7,139 nt of DNA. Source: Desulfuromonadaceae bacterium. Its GTDB lineage: Bacteria; Desulfobacterota; Desulfuromonadia; Desulfuromonadales; Geopsychrobacteraceae. Positions 1 to 6,777 of this stretch are shown piece by piece. The position numbers were made by a program, and so were the translations under genes. The stretch is from NCBI GenBank assembly GCA_030639985.1, contig DAOWKG010000293.1, positions 1-7,139 of the forward strand, given 5' to 3'. The notes beneath the pieces were generated by a model. The model was not told where the DNA came from. It saw nothing but the letters and a program-made list of their open reading frames with translations, and did not search any database. Each line of letters opens with the position of its first letter. Positions within the stretch are counted from its first letter, which is position 1.

Positions 1-324
1 GGTCCCTCCGGCGATACAGGGGATGTTACCTCGAGCCGATATTTCCCGGATCAACGGTCGAGCCCGATCAACAAATTCGGCCACCGAAAACTCTTGATCG
101 GGATCGATGAGATCGATCATATGGTGCGGAACCAGAGCCTGTTCTTGCGCCGTTGCCTTGGCAGTACCGATATCCATACGTCGGTAAACCTGACGTGAAT
201 CGGCAGAAATAATTTCCAGCGGATATTGTGCTGCCAAAGCAAGAGTCAGGGAAGTCTTCCCCGATCCTGTCGGTCCGCAAACTACCAGTACCGCTATTTT
301 ATCATCTGTCTCTTGCACCATCAT
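1..324 (-). CDS. miaA: tRNA dimethylallyltransferase MiaA, N-terminal part (runs off the window)
   Basis: MiaA transfers a dimethylallyl group from DMAPP to N6 of A37 in tRNAs that read UNN codons; the product is the precursor of ms2i6A37. The visible 108 codons show the P-loop GPTGSGKT (residues 17-24), then the family signature [19 protein letters not shown] (38-56), the [10 protein letters not shown] block (66-75) and the start of the IAGGT segment (104-108). These are the expected N-terminal landmarks in the right order; the usual protein is about 300 residues, so roughly two thirds lies beyond position 1. Two tandem ATG codons (324-322 and 321-319) are available. The first gives an ATGA overlap with the mutL stop codon, the second a one-base overlap; either implies translational coupling to mutL. 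No strong Shine-Dalgarno is seen, only a weak AGGCG inside the mutL end. The function is secure; the exact start is uncertain by one codon. Confidence 0.96.
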   Translation of the reverse strand, partial: MMVQETDDKIAVLVVCGPTGSGKTSLTLALAAQYPLEIISADSRQVYRRMDIGTAKATAQEQALVPHHMIDLIDPDQEFSVAEFVDRARPLIREISARGNIPCIAGGT

Positions 325-2174
325 TGTCGCCTGAATAAACGCTCTATTTCTGTGAGTGTCATCCGCTGGACTACTGGACGACCATGAGGACAATTAGCCT
401 TGAAATCAATCTGGTCAAGTTGCCGAAACAACGCTTTAATTTCAATCGTGCTAAGTGCCTGGTTGGCGCGAATTACGCTATGGCACGCCATAAGAATCAA
501 GATGTCATCAATCGACTCACGCAATTGTCCCGTTTTTCCAACCCGCTCCAATTCGAGAGCAACATCAACTACCAACTTGGTGGTATCATGTCCTTGAAGC
601 AGTTGCGGGATTGCCTTTAAAGCAAACGATTTACCGCCAAATGGCTCAATCTCAAAGCCCAACTTCTCCAGTTCCTGACGATTTTCGTTAAGTGCCGTAG
701 CACTATTAAAATCGAGTTCCAATACTTCAGGAAACAGTAATGCTTGCGCGGTAACCGTTCCAGCAGTATATGCGTGGCGAAGTTTTTCAAATCCCACCCG
801 CTCATGGGCGGCATGTTGATCGATCAAAATCAGATCAGAACCATCCTGGCAGAGAATATAGCTGTAATGATACTGACCCAATATTTGCAACCGGGTAAAG
901 AAACCATCGGCAACACTTCCGGGCAATGTATACTGAGTGACTGCGGCAATTGCTTCTAACGGCTCCGAAAACTTTGAGATATGGGTAAACTGATTGTTTA
1001 CAACGGCAGAGAAACTTTTTTCGGCTTGATATGATTCTGCTGGCAGCGGCACATAATTTGCCGAAGATTCGCTGACCGTGCCAGCATCTGGCGAACGGGG
1101 AAATGGCACTGCCGGTGCTATTGCGGGCTGTGGCAATACCGCCGTATGGGTTTCACCCCCGGAAACAGGTGTCAACCAGTCGGACGGCCGTAGTGTTTGC
1201 TGTAATGAGTCAGCAATGAAATCGTGTACCAACGCTTGGTCACGAAAACGAACCTCATGCTTGGTGGGATGAACATTTACATCTACTTGGGCGGGATCAA
1301 TTTCTAAGAACAGCACCACCACCGGATAGCGACCCTTCATCAACAGATGGCGATAACCTGCCATTACCGCATGCTGAACCACCCGATCACGAATGTAGCG
1401 CCCATTAATAAAAGTGTAGATATGCGAGGTAGCTGAGCGACTTAAATGGGGGGCAGAGATCAATCCTGTTAACGCCAGGCCATCACCGCCCTGCCGATCC
1501 AGGGGCAACAAGTCCTGCAACAACGACCGTCCCAATAATGCCGCTACCCGTTCACGAATCCCCTTTTCACGCCGCAGATCAAGCATCACCCGGTCGTTAT
1601 GTTTTAGACAAAAACTTACCCCGGGGTTTGCCAACGCCTGCTTGGTAACAACATCTGCCGCATGGCCAAGTTCAGTTTGTTCTTTGCGTAAAAACTTCTT
1701 TCTTGCCGGCAGATTAAAAAACAGGTTGCGAACCTCAACCACAGTTCCTTGCGGCATCCCCAATTCGACAACAGTTTTTATCTTGCCACCTTCAGCATAA
1801 ATTTGCTGACCAAGACCATCCCCATTATCACAAGTTTTCAGCTGCAACCGGGAAACTGAAGCAATTGAGGCCAGTGCTTCGCCTCTGAATCCGAGGGTTG
1901 TAAGGGCAAACAAATCGGTATCGGTACGAATTTTACTGGTAGCATGGCGTTCAAAGGAAAGGAATGCATCCTGTCGATTCATGCCACAACCATTATCGGA
2001 AATCCGGATTAACCGTTTCCCTCCCCCTTCCAACTCGATCACAATGTCTGAGGCACCGGCATCGAGAGAATTTTCGAGTAATTCCTTAACCACCGAAGAA
2101 GGTCGTTCTACCACCTCACCAGCGGCAATTTTATTACATAAATCTTCCGGCAATACCTGAATTTTGGTTTCCAT
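321..2174 (-). CDS. mutL: DNA mismatch repair protein MutL (endonuclease-type)
   Basis: MutL is the ATP-dependent matchmaker of mismatch repair, linking MutS at a mismatch to downstream excision. The 617-residue product has an N-terminal GHKL ATPase domain: [10 protein letters not shown] (31-40) with the Mg-binding Glu/Asn, DNGCGM (60-65), [11 protein letters not shown] (94-104), the [13 protein letters not shown] segment (150-162) and [13 protein letters not shown] (298-310). A proline/serine-rich linker follows (about 330-425). The C-terminal domain has [12 protein letters not shown] (452-463), matching DQHA(X)2E(X)4E, then ACHSVIRAN (563-571) and CPHGRP (595-600), the metal-binding set of nicking MutL proteins. 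QALLFP (477-482) resembles the sliding-clamp binding motif in this domain. By family knowledge, such MutLs occur where MutH is absent. The ATG at 2174 is chosen because [12 protein letters not shown] is the normal family N-terminus; an in-frame extension upstream to 2291 would read through a terminator hairpin and has no family features. Confidence 0.97.
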   Translation of the reverse strand: METKIQVLPEDLCNKIAAGEVVERPSSVVKELLENSLDAGASDIVIELEGGGKRLIRISDNGCGMNRQDAFLSFERHATSKIRTDTDLFALTTLGFRGEALASIASVSRLQLKTCDNGDGLGQQIYAEGGKIKTVVELGMPQGTVVEVRNLFFNLPARKKFLRKEQTELGHAADVVTKQALANPGVSFCLKHNDRVMLDLRREKGIRERVAALLGRSLLQDLLPLDRQGGDGLALTGLISAPHLSRSATSHIYTFINGRYIRDRVVQHAVMAGYRHLLMKGRYPVVVLFLEIDPAQVDVNVHPTKHEVRFRDQALVHDFIADSLQQTLRPSDWLTPVSGGETHTAVLPQPAIAPAVPFPRSPDAGTVSESSANYVPLPAESYQAEKSFSAVVNNQFTHISKFSEPLEAIAAVTQYTLPGSVADGFFTRLQILGQYHYSYILCQDGSDLILIDQHAAHERVGFEKLRHAYTAGTVTAQALLFPEVLELDFNSATALNENRQELEKLGFEIEPFGGKSFALKAIPQLLQGHDTTKLVVDVALELERVGKTGQLRESIDDILILMACHSVIRANQALSTIEIKALFRQLDQIDFKANCPHGRPVVQRMTLTEIERLFRRQ

Positions 2175-2195
2175 AGCTACTCTTGAAACTTTCAG

Positions 2196-2231
2196 AAAAA
2201 AAGAAAGCGGTCGACAGATACCCGACCGCTT
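2196..2231 (-). terminator. Rho-independent terminator after the ATPase gene
   Basis: On the minus strand a perfect 9-bp stem, AAGCGGTCG (2231-2223) and CGACCGCTT (2213-2205), encloses a 9-base loop GGTATCTGT. It is followed by TCTTTTTTT (2204-2196). The stem begins 34 bases after the ATPase stop codon. The opposite strand has no T-tract on its 3' side, so this terminates minus-strand transcription only. It ends 21 bases before the mutL start codon. Confidence 0.88.
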
Positions 2232-2265
2232 GGCAAAATGATGGTTAGAAATGAAAACTATATTT

Positions 2266-3183
2266 CTACTTGCTACCTTCCAACCCGTCAAAAATCATCT
2301 CTAAATCGTCAAAATCATCCAGATCTTCTTCGCTTGACCCTTGATCTTCTTCAATTAAAGTTAAGCCAAGCGTCACCAAACCAAGATCTTCGGCAACATT
2401 ATTGATGATTCCAGCAGTGACCATAGTGCCATGACGCAAAAACACTTCAAACAAGGCATTGTCACAGAGGGTATTGATTAACCTAGGAACGCCACCAGAA
2501 ACTTTATGGATCATGGTCAGGGCATCGGCACTAAAAGGGGAATCTTCACAGCCAACAACTTTAAGTCGAAAATTAATATAATCTTGTGCCTCTTGGGCCG
2601 AAAGGGGCTTCAAAGTATATTTGAAAGCTACCCGCTGCGCCAGTGGCGCATCCAACTTCATCACCTCGTCGAGTTCTGGTAAACCAAAGAAGATGATGTT
2701 CAGTAATTTCTTGTCAGGAATTTCCAGATTCAATAGTCCCCGAAATTCCTCCATCAACTCTCTGGATTGCAACATTTGCGCTTCATCAATCAGAACAACT
2801 GCTTTACGACCCTCTTTATCAATCGCCAGCAACCGTTCGTAAAGTTGCTTCAACATCTTTAATGGATTTAGATCAGGATTTTTGACCCCTAACTGCATAC
2901 AGATGCGTGACAAAATCCATTCCGGGGTAATCGCAGAATGGATCATTACCAGCAAAGATGATTCGTACTTTTCAAGGGGGAGATTATTGAGCATGCGCCG
3001 GGATAAGGTGGTTTTTCCCGTACCGACACCACCAACCAGAACCGCCAAACCTTTATTAGAGTCGACCGAATATTTCAGCCGCAACAAGGCCTGGTTGTGC
3101 TGTTCACTGTCAAAATAAAATTTGTCATTCGGAGCATTCGAAAATGGTTCACAAGCAAAATTGAAATGTTCATTATAACCCAT
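2266..3183 (-). CDS. ExeA/MshM-type AAA ATPase, soluble, with acidic C-terminal tail
   Basis: This is a 305-residue P-loop ATPase of the family that includes GspA/ExeA, MshM and the exosortase-associated ATPases. Visible motifs are the N-terminal EHFNFACEPF segment typical of the family (5-14), Walker A GGVGTGKT (51-58), Walker B VVLIDEAQ (129-136), a sensor-1-like LLNIIFFG (160-167), a probable arginine finger in LAQR (181-184) and the sensor-2 region GGVPRLINTLCDNAL (230-244). The core ends near residue 270 and is followed by an acidic tail rich in D, E and F. Unlike ExeA there is no transmembrane segment and no periplasmic peptidoglycan-binding domain, so it should be cytoplasmic. The ATG at 3183 is preceded by GGAGA at 3192-3188. 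It lies 52 bases after the TPR gene and is probably in its operon; a terminator follows. The ATPase class is sure, but its process (secretion, pilus or polysaccharide assembly, or something else) cannot be told from sequence. Confidence 0.9.
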   Translation of the reverse strand: MGYNEHFNFACEPFSNAPNDKFYFDSEQHNQALLRLKYSVDSNKGLAVLVGGVGTGKTTLSRRMLNNLPLEKYESSLLVMIHSAITPEWILSRICMQLGVKNPDLNPLKMLKQLYERLLAIDKEGRKAVVLIDEAQMLQSRELMEEFRGLLNLEIPDKKLLNIIFFGLPELDEVMKLDAPLAQRVAFKYTLKPLSAQEAQDYINFRLKVVGCEDSPFSADALTMIHKVSGGVPRLINTLCDNALFEVFLRHGTMVTAGIINNVAEDLGLVTLGLTLIEEDQGSSEEDLDDFDDLEMIFDGLEGSK

Positions 3184-3235
3184 GAATTCTCCATAAACGA
3201 ATTTACATTTGATTCAGCCAAAATTGATCAGCCGG

Positions 3236-5332
3236 TTAAAGAAATGAGATTCTATCCCCGCTTCCACCCATAGCCGCAGAATCATCATCAACAAGACCAA
3301 GAAACTCTTTTAATGTAGAAATTTTTTCGGTGACGTCCCGATAATTGCTGTCCTGAGAGAAAACTTTCTGATAGCTGTCCAAAGCATCACTGGGACGCTC
3401 GGAACGTTCGTAGAGCAAGCCCAGTTCGTAACCTAGATTCAAGCGCTGCATCTCTTCCAGATACGCTGACTCCATCGCACTATGAAACATCAGTTCGGCG
3501 TTTTTGAAATCACCCTTATCGGACCAACAAAGTCCCTTCAAGGTTTGACAATCGACAAAGCGAGCAGGTTCTTTTTCCGCTTTTTCAAATTCACTGATAG
3601 CATCATCGTACAAACCCATTTCCCGATATGCAATACCAAGGTTATAGTGAGATTCCATATCGTCAGCAGCAATCTGCTCATCAACATCGGTCTTAAATAT
3701 CTTTTTTTCGGTCGCTTCGTCGGGCTGTAATGCGTCAAAATCAAAATCAATATCGTCAAAATCATCGCTTATAGAAACCACCGCTGCAGGTTGTTTTTCC
3801 TCCTGAGTATCTAATAAATCTATCTCTTTCAGTATCGTCTGACAGGCAACTGAATCGGGTTCATAGGCGAGAATATCGTGGCACATTTTCTTTGCCTCGG
3901 CATACAACCCCTGTTGCATATAAAATTCGGTCTCTTGCAGATCTGCCTGTAAATTATGGGCAACTGCTGCCACCACCGGCTCAGGGCTATTACCTTCAAG
4001 ATCGAAGGAGAATTTTAGATCGTCACCACTCTCATCCCCTAGTTCAAAGCTGGTATCAATATCAAGTTCAATAACGGTATCACTTTTGGCAGCTTCAGCG
4101 GTGAAATCATCAACCATGGAAGATACTAATTCCAGATCTACTTCGTCATCCTCAACGACATCAAAAACCAAGTCATCGCTTTCAGCTACTACTTCAGCGT
4201 CAGCATCTTCAAGATCTTCCTCAACCGAACCCAACAGGATATCGGAAAGCATGTCGTTTTCGACCAACTCTTCCGGTTCGTCTTCCTGTTCAGATATAAT
4301 ATCGAGAAGTTTATCACCTTCGCCGGTCAGTTCATAAATCGAATCTAGTGCTTGCAGGACGACACTGGCATCAGAAACTTTCTCCTTGAGCAGCTCATAA
4401 TAACCGGTCAGATGCTCCAAACGATCGGCTTTTAAAAATGAGTCCTTCCATTCTTCCAGTTCAGCCAAAGCCCGATCATATGCACTATTACCGATTTGAG
4501 ATTCGATAAATAATTCGCGAGCATCAAGATCAGTTGGGTCCATACCAAGGAGTTGTTGATAAATAGAGCACGATTTTCCCCACTTTTCTAAATCGGCGTA
4601 GCCACGTCCCAACAGACGTAACAAATCTGGATCATCAGGCTTGTCTTTCAAGAGGGTTTCTAAAATTGCAACCCCTCTACCGAAATCACCCTTTTCATAA
4701 AAAGCCAGTGACAAACCCATCTGCAATTTTTTACTGTCGGGATAAAGGGGGATAAACATTTTGTAAAGCTTGAGAATTTTATCAAAATCGCCCTTTTCAC
4801 TTAACAGTTCAAGAACCGACTCAAGTTCTTCAAAACCTTCCTCTTCATGCTCATTGGCAGCATAAATTTCGGCAAGCTTGACCCTGACATTAAGGTTATT
4901 AAGATCAAGATCACGCATTTTTTCGAGGATTTTTATTTCATCGGCAACCATCCCATTACGACCATAGTAATCGACCAGATTACGATACTCGGCCATGGCA
5001 TTACCGATCAATCCCTGCTTTTCATTAAGCTCGGCAAGGCGGTTAAAGATAGCAATCTGGTCAGGGTCGAGCCGTTGCATCAATTTATAGATTGCAATTG
5101 CTTTCAGATAAAACCCGTTACCAGCAAAATACTTAGCTATCGACTCATACTGCTCGTATGCTTCACCATTTTTATTGGTGCGCACATACAACTCAGCCAA
5201 TTTTTGCCGGGAACGAACATCAGCAGGATCCAGCTTAACAATCTGAACGTAGTCTTTAATTGCTTTGACTACCTGTTTTTTCTTCAGATTTTTTTGTGCT
5301 GAGGCCAGTAGTTTTTCTTTATTTGCTGCCAA
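3236..5332 (-). CDS. Large cytoplasmic TPR-repeat protein with acidic linker, function unknown
   Basis: This 698-residue protein is built mostly of tetratricopeptide repeats and has no signal peptide or hydrophobic membrane segment. The N-terminal half (about 5-340) is a run of helical pairs with TPR-like spacing, for example AIKDYVQIVKLDP (24-36), AIAIYKLMQRLDP (78-90) and VAILETLLKDKPDDPDLLRLLGRGY (221-245). A long acidic, low-complexity linker follows (about 345-465), then an isolated TPR-like unit (about 465-500), a second short acidic patch (522-540), and further TPRs (about 558-667) including HYNLGIAYREMGLYDDAISEFEKA (562-585). The start is a TTG with AAGGAG five bases upstream; an in-frame TAA at 5344-5342 rules out any start further upstream. 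TPR arrays act as protein-protein scaffolds; the neighbouring ATPase is the obvious candidate partner. The domain layout loosely resembles FimV-like scaffolds (acidic linker plus C-terminal TPRs), but no LysM or membrane anchor is seen. I do not recognise a specific named gene. Confidence 0.9.
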   Translation of the reverse strand: MAANKEKLLASAQKNLKKKQVVKAIKDYVQIVKLDPADVRSRQKLAELYVRTNKNGEAYEQYESIAKYFAGNGFYLKAIAIYKLMQRLDPDQIAIFNRLAELNEKQGLIGNAMAEYRNLVDYYGRNGMVADEIKILEKMRDLDLNNLNVRVKLAEIYAANEHEEEGFEELESVLELLSEKGDFDKILKLYKMFIPLYPDSKKLQMGLSLAFYEKGDFGRGVAILETLLKDKPDDPDLLRLLGRGYADLEKWGKSCSIYQQLLGMDPTDLDARELFIESQIGNSAYDRALAELEEWKDSFLKADRLEHLTGYYELLKEKVSDASVVLQALDSIYELTGEGDKLLDIISEQEDEPEELVENDMLSDILLGSVEEDLEDADAEVVAESDDLVFDVVEDDEVDLELVSSMVDDFTAEAAKSDTVIELDIDTSFELGDESGDDLKFSFDLEGNSPEPVVAAVAHNLQADLQETEFYMQQGLYAEAKKMCHDILAYEPDSVACQTILKEIDLLDTQEEKQPAAVVSISDDFDDIDFDFDALQPDEATEKKIFKTDVDEQIAADDMESHYNLGIAYREMGLYDDAISEFEKAEKEPARFVDCQTLKGLCWSDKGDFKNAELMFHSAMESAYLEEMQRLNLGYELGLLYERSERPSDALDSYQKVFSQDSNYRDVTEKISTLKEFLGLVDDDSAAMGGSGDRISFL

Positions 5333-5337
5333 ACCAA

Positions 5338-5343
5338 CTCCTT
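5338..5343 (-). promoter_or_regulatory. Ribosome binding site fixing the TTG start of the TPR gene
   Basis: AAGGAG reads on the minus strand at 5343-5338, five bases before the TTG at 5332-5330. An in-frame TAA at 5344-5342 overlaps it, so no longer protein is possible, and no ATG or GTG near the conserved N-terminus competes. Confidence 0.8.
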
Positions 5344-5377
5344 AAACCACGCTATTTACACCCTTTTTCACACTCGG

Positions 5378-5407
5378 AAGATAAACTAATCAATCTCCAG
5401 ATGTCAA
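5378..5407 (-). promoter_or_regulatory. Probable sigma-70 promoter for the TPR-ATPase operon
   Basis: On the minus strand a perfect -35 hexamer TTGACA (5407-5402) is followed after 18 bases by TATCTT (5383-5378), a 4-of-6 match to the -10 consensus. Transcription would start near 5371, giving a leader of roughly 40 bases to the TTG start codon. The position, in a 168-bp intergenic gap directly upstream of a gene with a strong ribosome binding site, supports it. The -10 is imperfect and no start site has been measured. Confidence 0.55.
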
Positions 5408-5439
5408 GCAAAGCCACCCCCAAACAGGTTGGTTGCATT

Positions 5440-5467
5440 GCACACTTTAGCAGAATAGCACACATTA
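5440..5467 (-). repeat. Pair of 10-bp direct repeats upstream of the TPR promoter
   Basis: On the minus strand TAATGTGTGC (5467-5458) and TAAAGTGTGC (5449-5440) match at 9 of 10 positions and are separated by 8 bases. They sit about 70 to 95 bases upstream of the predicted start of transcription, where activator sites are often found. The remainder of the 5333-5500 gap shows no further gene, and no convincing terminator for the upstream rluB gene. Confidence 0.35.
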
Positions 5468-5500
5468 AAACACAACAACAATAGCGAATGTTAATTATAC

Positions 5501-6211
5501 TTACTTATTTACTAATTTAGCGGTTTCGGCAGCAGACAAATGTCGATATTGACCGGTAGCGATATCACCAAGATCAAGAAAATCCAAGCGGATACGCTTC
5601 AGTCGGACTACCGTCAACCCCAACGCTTCACACATGCGCCGAACCTGCCGGTTCTTACCCTCGTGCAGGGTCAATTCAAACCAGCAACTTGAACCAACCG
5701 TTCTTACATTTTCGACCTTTGCCGGAGCAGTTCTACCATCTTCGAGTTGAATTCCATGCTCTAAGCGATTTACCATTTTCTCCGACAATGGCCCGCGAAC
5801 CTTTACCAGATAGGTTTTATCGGTCCGATGGCTGGGGTGGGTAACCTGTTGCGCCAAATCACCATCGTTGGTCAGGAGTAATAGCCCCTCAGTATTATAA
5901 TCGAGGCGTCCAACCGGAAAAAGTCGCTGCGGTATAGCGGCAACCAAGTCGGTCACTAAACGTCGCCCTTCAGGGTCTTTAAGGGTCGAAACGTAACCCC
6001 GGGGCTTATTGAGCAACACGGTTACTTTCTCTTGTGCACCGCCAATGATGCGACCATCAACTTCGAGCTGGTCAATAGCTAAATCGGCCCGCTCACCCAA
6101 CTTGGCAGGTTTACCGTTAAGGAGCACCCTCCCGGCAGTAATCCACATCTCTGCTTCCCGACGTGAAGCCAGCCCAGCTCGGGCAATCAATTTTTGCAGT
6201 CGTTCTGCCAT
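5501..6211 (-). CDS. rluB: rRNA pseudouridine synthase, RluB/RsuA family
   Basis: This enzyme isomerises a specific uridine of ribosomal RNA to pseudouridine; RluB acts at position 2605 (E. coli numbering) of 23S rRNA, RsuA at 516 of 16S rRNA. The 236-residue product has an N-terminal S4 RNA-binding domain (about 1-50, with RLQKLIARAGLASRREAE at 4-21 and VLLNGKPAKLG at 29-39). The catalytic domain contains LLNKPRGYVST (66-76), the active-site motif GRLDYNTEGLLLLTNDG (101-117) with Asp104 as the expected nucleophile, KTYLVKV (132-138) and the late signature EGKNRQVRRM (184-193). It is shorter than E. coli RluB because it lacks that protein's C-terminal extension, which is common outside Enterobacteria. 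The ATG at 6211 overlaps the scpB stop by one base (TGATG), with a weak AGGA eight bases upstream. Placement after scpAB is a widespread arrangement and favours RluB over RsuA, but the site specificity is inferred. Confidence 0.9.
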   Translation of the reverse strand: MAERLQKLIARAGLASRREAEMWITAGRVLLNGKPAKLGERADLAIDQLEVDGRIIGGAQEKVTVLLNKPRGYVSTLKDPEGRRLVTDLVAAIPQRLFPVGRLDYNTEGLLLLTNDGDLAQQVTHPSHRTDKTYLVKVRGPLSEKMVNRLEHGIQLEDGRTAPAKVENVRTVGSSCWFELTLHEGKNRQVRRMCEALGLTVVRLKRIRLDFLDLGDIATGQYRHLSAAETAKLVNK

Positions 6212-6777
6212 CAGATAGTTCCTATGGGTTCTGAAGCCAGGGGATCAGCTTCGATTAATTGCGGATCTAACGCTGCAAATTCCTTCAACGTTGGAAGATC
6301 ATTAAGATCACCCAGCCCGAACAGTTCCAGAAATTGACGACTGGTACCATACATCAATGGCCGTCCCGGCACATCTTTCTTGCCCAGTATCCGCAGTAAG
6401 TTTTTATCCAGCAGGGTCTTCATTACGCCACCAGAATCTACTCCACGCAAATATTCAATTTCAGCCCGGGTGGATGGTTGCCGATAAGCGATAATCGCCA
6501 AAGTTTCAAGGGCGGCCCGAGAAAATCTTGGGGCTCGCTCCTTGCTTAATTTTTTCAGCCACGGAGCCAGATTTGCAACCGTCCGAAATTGATAACCGCC
6601 CGCAACTTCAGCAAGGTAAAAACCCCGCTCCGAAGAGTTGTGTTGCTGTAGTAGCTGGGCAATAATTGGTCGTAACTCCACTTTTTGCTGCTCTGTCAAT
6701 ACACTCAATCGCTCCAACGAAAGGGGAATGGCAGAAGCAAAAATAAGCGCCTCGACAAGTTGGCGCAAATTATCCAT
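6211..6777 (-). CDS. scpB: Segregation and condensation protein ScpB
   Basis: ScpB is the small winged-helix subunit of the Smc-ScpAB condensin; a dimer binds ScpA and helps compact and segregate the chromosome. The 188-residue product shows the N-terminal LRQLVEALIFAS (4-15), the GFYLAEVAGGYQFRT segment (52-66), the family hallmark ALETLAIIAYRQPSTRAEIEYLRGVD (89-114, two overlapping blocks) and GRPLMYGTSRQFLELFGL (138-155). Length is normal for the family. The ATG at 6777 is chosen because the conserved N-terminus begins here and GAGGAG lies ten bases upstream (6793-6788); an in-frame upstream extension to 6879 would only read across the ScpA C-terminus. The gene overlaps the scpA stop by eight bases and shares one base with the start of rluB, so the three genes are probably translated in a coupled way. 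Confidence 0.96.
   Translation of the reverse strand: MDNLRQLVEALIFASAIPLSLERLSVLTEQQKVELRPIIAQLLQQHNSSERGFYLAEVAGGYQFRTVANLAPWLKKLSKERAPRFSRAALETLAIIAYRQPSTRAEIEYLRGVDSGGVMKTLLDKNLLRILGKKDVPGRPLMYGTSRQFLELFGLGDLNDLPTLKEFAALDPQLIEADPLASEPIGTI

Noticed and set aside
2222..2233. CAAGCGGTC in the terminator stem resembles the Actinobacillus-type DNA uptake signal
   Set aside because: It occurs once as part of a terminator stem, and the proteins do not suggest Pasteurellaceae, so the match is taken as chance.
2175..2291. In-frame 39-codon extension of MutL upstream of the ATG at 2174
   Set aside because: It would be translated across the terminator hairpin and the end of the ATPase gene. The conserved MutL N-terminus starts at [12 protein letters not shown].
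3209..3233. Short direct repeat TTGATTCAGCC / TTGATCAGCC between the TPR and ATPase genes
   Set aside because: It is only 10-11 bases and imperfect, with no associated hairpin, promoter or T-tract. It is too short to separate from chance.
4847..5302. A 151-codon open frame on the plus strand inside the TPR gene
   Set aside because: It lies antisense to a well-supported TPR coding region. Its protein is rich in I and F because it is the complement of lysine/aspartate/leucine codons, and it shows no family features.
5415..5436. Imperfect inverted repeat around CCAACC / GGGTGG just upstream of the -35 element
   Set aside because: The stem has a mismatch and no T-tract follows, so it is not a terminator. 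As an operator it is no better than random.
5468..5500. Search for a terminator directly after the rluB stop codon
   Set aside because: Only A/T-rich 5-bp pairings are possible. No GC-rich stem followed by a T run is seen, so no terminator is called.
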